A model generated the notes under the pieces. It had not been told where the DNA came from. It did no database searches and was given only the letters and a program-made list of their open reading frames with translations. A stretch of DNA of 64,000 nucleotides from Chiua virens. Its lineage: Eukaryota > Basidiomycota > Agaricomycetes > Boletales > Boletaceae. The translations under genes were made by a program, and so were the position numbers. This document shows positions 1 to 12,538 of the stretch, in pieces. Numbering within the stretch: the stretch's first letter is position 1; each line of letters opens with the position of its first letter. The DNA is taken from NCBI GenBank assembly GCA_019787685.1, contig JAHNUO010000001.1, positions 2,790,001 through 2,854,000 on the forward strand, read 5' to 3'.

Positions 1-2325
1 ACGACGTGACGAGGATCAAATCAATTGGCGGTTGTGCTCAGGTGTGTCTCAGCGTCGTCGTTGCCGTCTCTTTTCTTGTTTTTATCGGTGATACGACCTT
101 CGGCACCATCGTTTATAGCATGCCGTCGTCTGGTGGAAATCGACCCCGATCCACTCATTTCCCGCACTGGACTCGCGACTCCCGCTGCACTCCCAACTCC
201 CTCCAAACACTTTCTCGTTGACCAATACCCCAGTCGCACAAGACACCTCAGCACATACCCATGCCTTGGCCCTCGAATCACTTCTTGGAGGTCCAGATAT
301 CATGGCTGCGCGCGTCGGTACCTGCGCCAACGCGTCCGTTCTCGCTGCTCAGCTCCTGCGTATCCGGGAGTCTTGGACGTCGGACGTGTGGGCACGTACG
401 GGTAAGGTGCAGCTCGCAAGCACATTCATCGCGAGCATGATCGTCGGCGAATGGGTGAACATGGGTGAGGCAGAAGCTTGTGCGACTGGTATGTGGACAC
501 ATGCCGGTGGTCAAGGCACTCCATCCCAGGGGCACTGGGATGAAGGTGTCCTGGAGATCGTCGGTGGTAGTCGAGAGGAGGGACGGAGAATCCGAGGATG
601 GCTCGGCGAAGTCGATTTAGCGAGCGGTAGGAAGATTGCCAATATATCGCGATATCTTTGCGAAAGATACGGCTTTGAAGCTGGTATGTGAGGATTCGTC
701 CCTTGGTGCCGAAATCATTGATCTCTTCTTAGACACTGTTGTCACCCCATTCACATCTGATTATCTTTCTGTTTATCTCTCTCTCTGCCCGTCTCCCGGA
801 GACGCTGTACTCTCATTTGGACCCATGGATATCCTCCTCACGCCCGCACAGCACTATCATCCTACTCGCTTGTATGGCCTATTTCCCCACCCAGCACAAG
901 ATGCTAGCGAAAAGCGAAGATACGTCGCTATGCTAACAAGCAGGTAAGAATATACCCCTCGACTTGGTTCCGTGCTTTCCTCAACGTTCTCGCCCAGAAA
1001 CGCCGACGTTCCTCGTGCCTTGGTTCGAGACATGTATACCAAGAGCTGGAGTGCGTTTGATCGTCTAGTCGCTATCGTTCCTCCTGGTGGTTCCATTGGG
1101 TGCGTGAGCATTATCTCGGAAATTTGGATTCTAATTACGCATTCACTACGTACGCAGGCTCGACGACAAACTCTTTAGTTTTTGGTTACTACAGGGCGAC
1201 AGTTACCCACTATCTCATGTCAAGGGAATCTATCGCTTTGAGACAGGCATCAAGGTCAATGAATTTAGGGATCTTCGTGCAAATCCACGATGTCTACTTG
1301 AAAGTCAAGTTCTTTCATTCCGTGTCCGATGGTCACGGATGATATCTACCGGGGTGCTCGGGTCCAACGTTAACCGGAATCGTGGAAACGTGCAGACACC
1401 AGGACCAGGACCCAGTCCAGTTGTGGCATCTGCCCCAAGCAGTCGCGCAACGAGTCTTGGACTTCCATTTGATCCATACGACTATTCGCCTTTACCGGCA
1501 CGGATGCTGGTCACGGGGGCAGCAGCAAACTTCCCTTCAGTCGCCAATCTGGTCGGAGACGTCTTTAATGCGCCAGTGTTCATGCCCAACACGCAAGTTG
1601 ACTCTGCTCAAGTGGTCCCACATCGCAATGCTCCTGCAAACGGTTTTCCCAGTCGAGCGTCTCTTGGAGGTGCATACTTTGCACGGTGGATCTGGGGCAA
1701 AGAACGCAGTTCAACGAGTGGAGGGTCGGGGACTGGGAGAGGACTTGGTGGCTTTGAAGACGAAATACGAAGGTTGCACGGGAAGCGGTGGGTTGCGTCT
1801 GGTAATACACCACTACGCACCAATGTGAACGGGCCATTGGGTGGGGGCGGTGGAAGTGGCGCCAACAGTGGCACGAGCACACCCTATGGACATCCACGCT
1901 CAGGTCTTGGCTCCAGCATCGTTGTGGAGGAGGAAGAGGAAGAAGTAGAAGAGATGGAGCGAAGCGATGGGATGCTGAACGCCTCGGTATTTGCAGGCGG
2001 ATTTGCAGATCGGGACCTTGGCCGGATGCGGACGCTCACTGGGTCGACTGTGGACACGAGTACGAGCGCGGGCTCGGGTGTGGTTTCGACGGCGTTTACA
2101 ACGCCGGAGTTGGGAGGGAGTACGAGTCCTGGGACAAACGGTGCTGCTGCCGTGCCACAGACGACGAGTCTGACTCCTGTGACGGCGATGCCGACTGCAG
2201 ATTCGGAGGCGCAGATTGGACTGGCCAAGGTGGCGGAAGCAGATGTGGACGCATTTATGACATACGCGGCGATCGTTCCCGAGTATTGCAGGTTGGAGAG
2301 TATGTTGTGCAAGACCCTCGTGTAA
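1..2325 (+). CDS. XKS1: D-xylulose kinase (xylulokinase), 5' end outside window
   Basis: FGGY-family sugar kinase that phosphorylates D-xylulose to xylulose 5-phosphate, feeding the pentose phosphate pathway in the cytosol. Visible exons: <1-41, 119-683, 733-943, 998-1099 and 1158-2325, all with GT-AG introns and compatible phases. The start of exon 2 reads HAVVWWKST after GGCAQ, the family's substrate-loop region. Later come VGEWVNMGEAEACATGMW, VTPFTSDYL, and SFGPMDILLTPAQHY followed by the C-terminal ATPase-fold region (GLPFDPYDYSPLPARMLVTG, GAYFARW). The tail carries a Gly/Ser-rich loop and a Glu run (about 1840-1960), which look like fungal low-complexity insertions. The N-terminal ATP-binding part lies upstream of the window. 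Stop at 2323-2325. Family assignment is confident; exact boundaries are by eye. Confidence 0.93.
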
Positions 2326-2779
2326 TTGGGCTCTCGCTCTCTCCTCTCTCTTCTGTTGGATAGTTTCTGTCGCAAAAAGTGGAGTCACCTACCTGCATGC
2401 TTCATTTGTACATCGGTTTTAGAGTACTATAAGATCACGTCAAAAGCAAGCATGTCAGAGTTGGAGTGAGACGGACATACCTCATCACGCCCATTGACAC
2501 TGCCATTAATATTGTTCTCAAGCAGGTAGATAATAACTAGGTAATGATTCAAGAAAGGAATGCCAATGATCATGAGTCGTAATAAACTGACACGTGAAAT
2601 TTAAAGCAAGTTCTTTCCCGCTGCGAAGCCTAGTCACTCAAGTACTCATGATTAACACTCGGATCCCAATTTCAGGAGTTACTGAACACAGCCCATCTGT
2701 ACCTTGAATATAGTTTGCACGGAGTAGTGACATATCAGAACAGGAAAAGTGAGTATATGGATCGCAATACAAATATGCA
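2326..2779. other. Intergenic spacer between convergent gene ends
   Basis: Lies between the xylulokinase stop and the uL3m stop, which face each other. It is AT-leaning, should hold the two 3' UTRs and polyadenylation sites, and shows no ORF with family resemblance and no repeat that I can see. Confidence 0.6.
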
Positions 2780-3951
2780 CTATTCCCTAGGAACGAAAGG
2801 ACTGGTAACACGCTTAGACGGCGCCTCAATGACTGCCGGCAGGTTTCGTGCCATCTCCTTCGTGCCGGCCGGGAATGGCAGATCGTCCACGCCTTTTGGT
2901 AGCACTTTTTCATACTCTCCTCTAGCTTGGTGAGCCTTCGCCACACTGATCAATTTTTTCTTCGCATCACGAATTAGGACCTGAGCGTCATCGACACCGG
3001 GAACGGCACCCTCGAGGAAAATCAAGTCGAGCTGACTGTCAACTCGCATGACAGTGAGATTCTGCACAGTGACACGTTCACCTCCAAGCCGACCGGCCAT
3101 CTTTTTACCAGGCCAGACACGACCAGGATCCTTAACAACGCCACAAGCCACTCAGTGAATCGGTCGCGAGTTGGGAACATGACAAACCTGATGGGCACCA
3201 GTAGCTCCGGCGGAACGATGTGATACGGAGACACCATGGCTTGCTCGCAGACCTTTGAAGTTCCAGCGCTTCATAGTACCTTGGAAACCCTTGCCAATTC
3301 TGTCAAATACCTGCGTTAGCGAAACTACGGGTTACATATCGTCAGAAAGAACCGCACGAATTAGCTATGACATCAACGTATTGTCCTGGAACGAAGTGAA
3401 CGGCCGACAGTGTTGTACCTTCATAACGTTGAGTGTACTGTGCCAAGCTGAAACCCGAGGACGTACCAACGGGGATATGTGCGTCTGGTGTTACAGGGAA
3501 TTCCTTCACAATGTACTTGGGGGATACTTTGGCTTTCCGGAAGTGTCCTTTCATCTGATGCGTCGTCGTTCTACTGGGGCGGTCAGACGCGCCTAGTTGA
3601 ACGGCATGGTATTCGGTCTGATCTGGTCGCTTGTACACAACGTTGGCCGTCACTTGACAATTCTCAAGCTATACCACACTCAGTGATAAGTCCGTGACGA
3701 GTCTCGACACATACCTGGAGAACCGTCACTGGAACACGGACGCCATTGTTATCCCACATAACGGTCATCCCTCGCTTGCGCGCTATGAGTCCCGTACGAA
3801 TTGAGTCTGCAGACCATTGGGGAGTGACTGTGGAACTCGACGCGTCGGAATTCGCGGCCTGCGCAAGTCTTGCAACAGTATCATGGAATTGTCTGCATTG
3901 TCGCAGGATCTGGCGTGGACTTAACGAGAATGTCCAGGGTCTAAGCATCAT
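2780..3951 (-). CDS. MRPL3: Mitochondrial large-subunit ribosomal protein uL3m
   Basis: Structural protein of the mitochondrial 54S ribosomal subunit, binding 23S-type rRNA near the peptidyl transferase centre. Five exons on the minus strand: 3951-3715, 3668-3467, 3418-3358, 3299-3188 and 3130-2780. They join in phase. Together they give the uL3 core: [20 protein letters not shown], the LENCQVTAN strand, then [20 protein letters not shown] with the following MKRW motif, and [18 protein letters not shown], the most diagnostic block. The first 30 residues are Arg/Ser/Gln-rich without acidic residues, fitting a mitochondrial presequence. The second intron is only 48 nt and would be read through in frame by a naive ORF caller, adding about 16 false residues. 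Downstream of the MFS gene on the same strand. Confidence 0.93.
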
Positions 3952-4475
3952 CCGAGTTTGAGCCCTACTGGTGCTTTTTTGAAAGCGATGTCATGGTTTT
4001 GTCCCACTACTTGGTTCCTTTTTTGGTCGAGCTTAGTCATTTGTAATTACTAATTCAAGTTGTACACATTCTAAAGAGACTCATCTAGAGTATCTTGAAA
4101 ATAATCTAATTAGGTAAACCACCCTTGAAACAATGAAAACCGTGGTGTGGAAGCTGTGATAGGCAGAAAGATTTTGACCCGGAATCCCTTCCGTGATCGT
4201 ACGATGCAGCTACAGATTTGAAGCTTTGAAGCTTCAGCCGCATCCGAGTCAATGCCAGAGGCCGCCAGCGTGCCCAATTCCCAAGCGAATAGCGTGAAAA
4301 ACAGGCTTGCCGAGAGGTCAGGTGAACAAATTAGCCGTAACTTGAACTCGTTGAAATGTACATGGAAGTAAGACTTGGTATCCTGGTAGTGCAGCCCGAC
4401 TGCCAGTAATTTCTCAAATGATCAACAGATTTCCGATATTGCCCCTCCTAAAGGCCTCATGGTTCTTCACCTTCT
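3952..4475. other. Spacer: MRPL3 promoter and MFS 3' region
   Basis: Between the MFS stop (4476) and the MRPL3 start (3951), both minus strand. No coding potential recognised. A short direct doubling (gaagctttgaagcttc) occurs near 4217-4232. Otherwise nothing distinctive. Confidence 0.5.
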
Positions 4476-6987
4476 TCATTCTCTACTGCCCACGACGACA
4501 GGCTGACTTTCTTCGTTCCCGTCTTCGGGTAAAACGCGGCTCCCAGTTGATTCTGACGGAGCGCGGACAAACGCAAGAACGAAGAGCGCGAGCCATGTTG
4601 CACACAACGCCGCGATCAGAAACGCTTGTGGGAAAAACGCGACCGTGTTAGCATAGACAAACCCGAACAATGCCGGGCCGCAAATTCCAAACCTATGATC
4701 CATTGAAACCGGGTGAAAATGGGTATTGTCAGTTGACAGTCGTGGACCAGCATGCAACTGGCCTAACAAGATGAATGAATACGTACGAGAGAACCCGTAC
4801 AACGCTAAACGCTCCAAAGAGTTTACCAACTTCGCTCTTGTTCTGAGGACGTTGGTGCGAGTAAACTGCTAGCGCGAGGGACTCCAAAGAGGGAGCGATC
4901 CCCGTGCCTAACGAATCTACCATATTAGCTAACGTAAAGAGTGTACCTGTACCCGCGACTGCCAGGCCGACAAAAGACAGCCCTTCCAACCCCATAGATA
5001 CGCGAGCTACTTTGAGATCAAATGCGGAAGTATTAGAAGGAAGTAAAGGTCGCTCCGTGGCATTGACTTGAGCTGAGCTTGGATGTGAACGGGTCCCACG
5101 AGACGCGGAAAGGTCAGCGCCCCGAAGAGATTCATCAGGAGTGGAAGAGAGCTGGATAGGTGCGGGTTGCAAATATTTGATGATAACTGTGTGGTGTTTG
5201 AGTACAACGTTCCGCACCTAAAACGAGGGTCTTACCAGGTAAAATGACCGCCAAGAATATGGCACGGGAAACACCATTGATGGAGATAAAATAGCTTGTC
5301 TAATTTGTATCGTCAACAAACCAACGAAACCAGAGTGCCCACGCGGGTTCTAAACACCTACCGTGACTGGCGTCCACTTGAATTGAGCCGCAGCATATTG
5401 CAATTTGTAAGCGGAGGTGCCCTAGTGGGGGGATGACCATTCGGGGGTCAAGAAATACATAGCAGCACTCACGATGAGGCTCTCGAAAAGTCCGTAAGCG
5501 ATAGCAATGCAGAGAAGACTCCAATCTCTTCCTTTTCGCTCGAGTGGATTTGCATCTGAAGCTCGCTCCGGTAATAAAACGAGGAGCGGGCTCAAAAAGG
5601 CAGAAGTGCCTTTCCGGACATCGAGCGTGCCGCCACCGTGAACCTTGTTCATATTTTCCTTTCTCCATTGTCGACGTGCTCCCCGGGCCCTCGCTCGAGT
5701 CAATGATTCGGGAAGGATAAGTAAGGTAATCATGGCGAATATCCCCTGCAGTATGAAGACGAAATAGATGGCGGACAGTACAGTTCCTGTGGTGCGTATA
5801 AGGAGGCCGGCGAGAACAGGCCCGATAGCTTCGCCAACGAATAGAAAACCAAGAGAAAGGGAAAAATATCGTGATCTACGCAGCGGCGGATAGTTTCAAA
5901 ATCAATAACACACAAACAGCGGGGGTCAACTAACCTCGTGGATGAATTCGTTGTATCTGCTAGGTAAGACTGATTCATTGCTACGCTGGTCGACAAACCT
6001 ATCCATAGGATTGGGTGTTTTCTTCAGTAACTCAACTAGCTAACAAAGGTTTTCAGGGTGCTCACTTCCACATAGACCATCAAGCACACAACCCAACAAC
6101 ATGAACCAATACCCGCCAGGCAATATATCCACGTACCATGCGGTGAGAATCTGAACAAGAATAGCCATTAAGACACCCAGTGCGGAAACAAAGAGGACAA
6201 TCCTCCGCCCATAAAAATCAGACATCTGAATAGACGAAGTCAGTCAAAATGTCTACGCCACCATGTTTAACTTACAGATCCCCACCAGCCAGTTGTGAGA
6301 CAACTGAGAATCCCCACAGTGGTGGAAACGACTAAAGAGCGAGTTCAGACAGTTTAGAAAGGACATGGAGGGACCGGGACAAACCTGCCAAGATTTTTGC
6401 AGCGGCCGCTTGCACGACTGGATCCGAAGCACACTTTTCTTCATCAATCTGAGTAAGGTCTAAGGAGGCGGTGTATAAGCTATCTGGAAGGTAAACGGAG
6501 ACTATGCCGTCTACGGTCTTGTCGCCATCAGAGGTCTGTGGAATTGGTCCAATGGTGCTGGCTTTTACAAGAGTGTCTGCCGACAGGAATGATGCGGAGT
6601 GCTGAGCGTGGTTTATGACGTATTCCGGCTTGTGGACGTGACATGCAAGGTCAGTGAATAGGGCGACCGCTGGGGCCATTGCAGCAAAATTTGCAACGCC
6701 ACGAATGGCGCCGACAAGGATGATCCTTGTGTCAGTCGGCTTTGAGAGAAAGTCATGAATATAGGCGTAATGGGGACTGACCAGTGCGGAGAGGGACGCT
6801 TCCACCAAGGAAGGTTCTTCCATGATGAAACTTCAAGAGCATGTTCTTCGTCTTCCTCTGCGGACAGACGGGATTCCTCCTGGTCCGAACTGAGAAGAGT
6901 ATTCTGCTCTTGGAGTGAATTAGAGTGTTCCTCGCGGTTATGAACAGAGTCCTCTGCGCGCCCACCGGCTCGCCTGAAGGGAGTCAT
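4476..6987 (-). CDS. Major facilitator superfamily transporter (TetA/HIAT1-like drug:H+ antiporter type)
   Basis: Multi-exon membrane transporter with about 12 predicted membrane segments. It starts at the ATG at 6985-6987 with a cytosolic, Glu/Ser-rich N-tail (about 60 residues). The MFS motif A loop is clear: GSMSDFYGRRIVLFVSALG (near 6225-6170). Later segments read FLFVGEAIGPVLAGLLIRTTG and AIYFVFILQGIFAMITLLIL, with PES at the loop (about 5870-5690). A long hydrophilic central loop rich in Arg/Lys is typical of fungal members. The C-terminal half (5217-4476) contains an acidic/Ser-rich loop and two final helices. Frames connect cleanly across the introns I checked. Substrate is unknown. 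It shares a 430-bp promoter region with the RRN6-like gene. Confidence 0.85.
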
Positions 6988-7418
6988 GGTTTAAATGTAA
7001 CGCAAGGGTTGGCTAGTGGAGATAGATCGAGTGCAAAGCGTTCGCTAGCCATTCGGTTTAAGTAGCCACCGGCCATCGCCAGGGTCTGATTCATTTGCGC
7101 ACTGTCCCAGACAGGACGTCCCCGGCTTACGACATTCCGGGACAAAGTTCTCGCTGCAGCTGTAAAATTGTGTCAGAGCTGTTTGTGAGTTTCAACACAT
7201 AGTATCTGGAGAACAGTCCGGAACGTACACCATTGCTACCATCCCGATTTGTCGCGCGACAATGGTACTTAATGATGCATTGAATTCTCCCAATTCTGAG
7301 TCCTTCGGACCCCGATAGTACTGCCACCAACAACAAGCGTCCATACTTGGCATAAGTAATTGTAATCAAGTCGAATTTACTACTCCTGGTCACATAGTAC
7401 CTCGAATGCTCAGATGGA
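6988..7418. promoter_or_regulatory. Divergent promoter region, MFS transporter / RRN6-like gene
   Basis: 431 bp between two divergently transcribed starts (6987 minus and 7419 plus). It must hold both promoters. I see no clear TATA box and no longer ORF that makes sense in either direction. Confidence 0.55.
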
Positions 7419-10400
7419 ATGGAACATTGGCCGGGACATGAAACTCAACTTACAGACCAATCAAAGGACAAGGGAAAACAGAAAGAACACCATCTAGAGT
7501 CCAACCTTTGGCAATGGCCTCACCTAGAATACGGGTCGATTGGCAGAGCTACTTTGGTCGCAAAAGATGGCAGAGCGCGATGGAGCACTGTTGTCGACGG
7601 ATCTCGCCGTACGTGAGACTGCTTTACTCGTAGCGTCGTATTGATCGATATTATAGATACGAGATGGTTGCCCCTGGACAGACCAACCAAGGTTTTCCCC
7701 GAGACACGTCCCCCTCAAGTCAATATACACGAACATTCTACCCACCAACGTGCCGAGAAAGGAGTGAGGGCTCATTATTCACCCCATTTGTGGTAGCTGA
7801 CATAGTTTTTTTTGTTAGCTACAGTACCTTCGTGCCTACTTTCCAGATGCCGACTTTCCTGGCGAGCTGTTAGGGAGTGCGCTGAAAATGGATGCCAGAG
7901 ATGTGCGACGCTCAAACGAATTTGATCCTTTTATTGGAAGTCTACTGGAGATTGTGCCTTCTCATCTTGCACAAGACGAATACACCGTTGTGTTTCCGAT
8001 GGGTGATCTTGGCAGGGAACTTAGTGAGATTGTCAGTATGCTTCATGTCGAATATATGCTCACATTCTCTTAGACATCTCTCGTTTAAATTCCAGCAAAT
8101 CAGGAAGTGTTGTATTTAACCCAGCAGGATCATCGTCGTTTGCATTTGAGACGCCAATTCTCCAGATCTCCTCTGCAGTTGGGCCACCTCATTGGATTTC
8201 CACCCCTTACAGCACCCTACTAATTCGTACCCACACCTCGGCTTCCCTCTTCCGGTTGGCACACTCCAAAGTTACGGGAGAACTCGATATTACGAGAACT
8301 GAGACCGGAGACATCCCAATCGTAGATTGCAGAATCCTGGCTTCTGGTCCTGATATAATTGTGGTCAACCGCAGTGGAAGGGTATATAAGTGTAATACGT
8401 ATCGCGGCAGCAAGGCAATGTAGGTCACAAGTATCAGTTCTACTGCGACCCCTTACCACAGTTTGTACCAGGCAGTTGATTTGCGCCCGTGAAGTCAGCG
8501 ATGACGACCACTTTTTCCAACTTGGCATCACTCCTCGGAGTGACGAATGTTTTCTTGCGTCCTGTAGATCGGTCCAGCACATTGATTTGAGGGTACGTCC
8601 GCTTTGTTTATTGGTGGTTGTGCTCTCATGCAACGTCGCAGTCACGGGATTCGTTCAGGGATATATTCTCCCTCGAGTATCCAAGTACCACTGTGACATC
8701 CTTCGAGAGCCCGAAGCACGACTACATCAGTCGTATAACAACTACCTCTGATATAATATGGCTTGATGATCGCTTCCGTCGGAGGCCCATATTGAGCTAT
8801 AAACATCACAGAAGCTTTGACCGAACTCTCAGAGTAATCAGTGCCGACGTCGGTGGGAGTAGGTCTTTTTCTTACTTCGCAGAGGGTGTAGCTTATCGGT
8901 CGGCGTTAGCCTCGCTCTCGTTATTGACGTCTCGAAGAAATGGTTTTGTCACCCTATACGATGTCAGCAGGGACACTGATGGTCTGTTGCACTGCAACTC
9001 TATTCCATCTTGCTTACCTTGCGATGGGCCGATGTTTACGACGTACGATGGGCATGCACTCGTTCCGTTGCCCTCGAACGTCGGCCTGACGTTTCTTCGC
9101 CTCTGTCAACGTGGGAGCATCTACCGACAAGATATCCGTGTTGCCGGACCTGATGAAGATCAACCGGGATCGATCCCAGAAGATCATGTTACTCATCAAT
9201 GGGATGAAAACGTTCTGAATTTGGAGAAGCAGGCTAATGAGCTGCGGACTGACTTTGGTCCAGCTGGAGGAAGACTTTACACTGAAGTGAACCTCCGTGG
9301 TGCTTACGAGAGTTCGTCGTTCTGTCCTTGCAATGATATCTATCCTCACGATTAGTGCAGAGCTATTCGACGTTGTAGACGATGCTGAAGAAGACGTGGA
9401 TCGGAATGCGTTTCAAGATGTGCTTGTTCAACTACCTAGCGTTTGGCAGGATCCAGAAACAGAGAAAAATGCTGAGAACATGCTAACAACGTAAGATAAT
9501 TGTTTTTTTTTTTACTGTTCCCTTACTGTTCATGCATTGACGTGTTCGTTTCTAAAGGCTAGATGTTGTTTTTTCCACTGTGGATGGAGACGCGCGGAAT
9601 TCGCTCACCAACTTCCTCTCTGGAAACCTCAATCCAAAACACCCTTTGGATACCTTAAACTGCGGTTATCCTGCCATGCAGAGACTTGCAGGTCTTGCGC
9701 AGTGGCATTATGACATTCGAGACACGTCCATCCCCACTCTAGATTCGCGATCATTTAACTCCGATGCTTCATATGAATACCTGAAGGAGCTGGACCTCGT
9801 ACCTGGAGTCGAAAGACATGATCCTTCTGTGAGACGCGAGACGGAAGCCCGAGAGCAGTTAGTTCTCGATTTGACTCTGTCAACCGACGTGTATTCTGCC
9901 CGGCCGCTCGCGCAACTGAATTCCTTGAGCGAAGGCGGAGAAACGTCAGATACCGTAGCACATCCTGTGGAAAGGTTATACAGCGAAGAGCCTCCTGAGG
10001 TCAAGTTCGGGTATTTCCGCCCTATTCGCAAGATAGGCGCCAATCACTACGCGGACAAGGAACAAGGAGAGCAAGATCCAACTGTTTCAAGTCCGCTTGG
10101 GGTCCGACTTTTGCTCGCCGAATGGGAACTGGGGACAGATCCAGCAGACTACACCTATCGCGACCCTTACGGCGTTGCGACTATAGTCGCACAGCCGATC
10201 CCGCAGTACAGGAAACCGCTCGCTGCTCCGGCGGCCACACAGAAAAAGCAGACACAGCTGCAGCAACCGCCACCCATCGTTGTTGCAGCTACACAACCTC
10301 CGGTAGTCCACACTGCCGAGCGTGCACCCTCCAGAATTCAAAGTCAAACTACGCACTCGCAACAGCAACTCGAACCTGACATTGATGCGTTTGCGCAAGA

Positions 10401-10497
10401 ACCGATGACAAGCACACAAGTACTTCCTGGTCCCTTCGGTGGTCGACCTGGTGCTGCAGGGAAGAAACCAACGAAGAAACGGATTGGAGGATTTTGA
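7419..10497 (+). CDS. RRN6: RRN6-like RNA polymerase I core-factor subunit
   Basis: Likely subunit of the Pol I core factor that recruits polymerase I to rDNA promoters in the nucleolus. Starts at ATG 7419. The N-terminus has WPHLEYGSIGRATLVA; the next conserved block is YLRAYFPDADFPGELLGSAL (about 7826-7885), followed by EFDPFIGSLLE. A beta-propeller-like middle holds FRRRPILSYKHHRSFDRTLR (about 8773-8832). The Gln/Pro-rich tail ends in GPFGGRPG...KKPTKKRIGGF, the basic GGF terminus I know from RRN6-like proteins. At least six short introns, among them gttcgt...gtgcag near 9309-9362 that joins two frames, and one at 9491-9558. No frame break found. Length (about 900 aa) fits the family. Symbol assigned by resemblance to the yeast protein; functional proof is lacking. 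Confidence 0.72.
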
Positions 10498-10841
10498 TAG
10501 CGGAGAACTAGTAGTGTTTATCTCTAGTACGCTTGTTTGTGCGATTGGCGAGCATGATTGGCTTGAAATCGGGTCCGAGACCGGATTTGGCAAGTTCGCC
10601 ACATAGTCTTAGCGTCCTTGCAGCGTTGAACCAGCCTACTAAGGCCGGCAAGCGGCGTACCCTATTTCAGCCTATTTCTCATTGGCGTGCTTCTTCCTCC
10701 CGGACCTCACTGGCAGTCCTCCCACTCGTCAACGAAACCGCTGTTCATTGTCGACGCGTAAAGCGCACAAGACTGGGCTTTGTAGCTAGTCCAGCCTTGA
10801 TCTGCGGTCCATGGATGGAACTAGGTGCATTTTAGCCCATT
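10498..10841. other. Intergenic spacer, carrier promoter
   Basis: 344 bp between the RRN6-like stop and the carrier start on the same strand. An open frame at 10533-10835 has no family resemblance and overlaps what should be 3' UTR and promoter. Confidence 0.5.
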
Positions 10842-12320
10842 ATGGATCCAGGTGGAGGGATAGGCGCTCATACGTCTCGCAGAACGCCCCACAACCCTTG
10901 GTTCGACCGTGCGGCGTTAAATGATGCTCTGAAACGTACGCTTCGTTGCATCAACTTCTCGCGGCCCGACTCAAACCTTGAGCACACAGGAAACAAGTCG
11001 GTAGTATGTGCTTTGTCGGCCAGTTACATATCTACAGTTGCAGGGTATCCGGTATGTCCACCTGCGCGTCCTGGATTCACACCGAGTTTGACCACGACTG
11101 TCCTAGTTGGATTCGTTGAAGTCGAGGTTACAGACCACTAAGATACGAGTCCCAGTTCCGAAACTAGCAGGCCTGGTGTACCAGGAGGAGGGCATCAGAG
11201 GGTTCTATCGTGGGTTATGGATCCCTCTCGTCACGATATCATTCGTTCGTAAGTTTTTTCATATGCTCAGTCATTATATCTTGGCTGAGTTATTCCGCAG
11301 GTGCCGCTTCGTTTACCATATACAGTGACACGAAAGAATACTGTCGCAATCATGATTATTTCTCTAGGGATAGGATATCCGACGCCGCCATTGCTGGCGG
11401 TATTAGCGGCGCACTCTCCGGCTCCCTGATTTCCTTTGGAAGCGCGCGTGGGTGTCCTGTCTCTCTCAACAATTCCCACTAAAATATGATATTCAACAGC
11501 ATTCGAACTTGTAAAAGTAAAATCCATAAATCGTTGGGTGACACAGCATCCTGACAACTAGTCCACCAGGTCCGCAGGCAGCTCGAATACAGTATTGCGT
11601 CGAACAAGGGGGTTCACTTGGAGAAGCCACCGGGTACTCTGGAAGCCGTTCGTGACATATTTAGGACGAGTGGCTTTTTTGGTCTCTACATCGGTTTTCG
11701 ACTACACTTTGGTCTGTGATCCGATCCTCCTCGTGTTCATTGTTGTACTGAACCCCTACGCCTCCTGTCGTGATACAGTACGCGACACCGCTGGTACAGC
11801 CTTATATTTTTTTGAATATGATGCCATGCGTCATCTCCTAGGGCGGCAACGCTCGGGCGAGCAAGGCCCAACACCTCCCTGGTTGCCGATACCCGTATCG
11901 CTCATCCCTTTTGTGTGTGGTTCGCTAGCTGGTGTCACTTCCTGGGCACTTATTTACCCGCTTGACGTGTGAGTCCGTGGTTGATCCGGTTTTCCCAGCT
12001 AGGCGAATCATGACGACCATTCTTTCCAGCGTCAAGACTAAAGTTCAGCAACGTGCGTTATCCGGCACACCGCCGAGAGGAGTATGGGAGACTCTCCGCC
12101 GGCTTGTACGAGGTATGTGGAATTTTCCAGTCTGTTAATAATGCTCTATTTACCTGTGACATCACAAGGTCCAGACCCAAAAGACCCCAAACCCGTACTT
12201 GCTGGAATAGCACGAATTTATCAAGGTCTCGGTGTGAGCGCGGTACGAAGTATCACCACGCATGGACTCTTGTGGACCTTCTTCGATATCACGTCGCATT
12301 ATATCGATCACTTACCCTGA
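10842..12320 (+). CDS. Mitochondrial carrier (SLC25) family protein
   Basis: Inner-membrane metabolite carrier with three repeats of about 100 residues. After splicing, the first signature reads GYPLDSLKSRLQT (Px[DE]xx[KR]), the second PFELVKVRRQLEY and the third YPLDVVKTKVQQR. Matching GFYRGL, GLYIGFR and IYQGLGV motifs follow each one. Introns run about 10940-10990, 11051-11106, 11249-11301 and onward, mostly about 50-60 nt; each junction restores the signature codons (for example c|ca giving the Pro of PFELVK). Contact-point residues are not enough for me to name the substrate; the layout with C-terminal AVRSITTHGLLWTFFD is common in fungal carriers of unassigned specificity. No frame break found. 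Confidence 0.9.
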
Positions 12321-12538
12321 TCACAAGTCCATACGAGACCTCCATTTTACATCACTACCTAAATAACTATTTCATACTCACGGGCTTGACGGCAAGTCAC
12401 CAAGTCACAGCTTAGACCCACGTTCCAGGTGTATCATAGTACTATGTCCCCATGCTTAAATTTATAGTTATATTACAGGACAACATATTGACATCGTACA
12501 TGGGATACCATTTATATTTATGAATACTGGGTATGAGA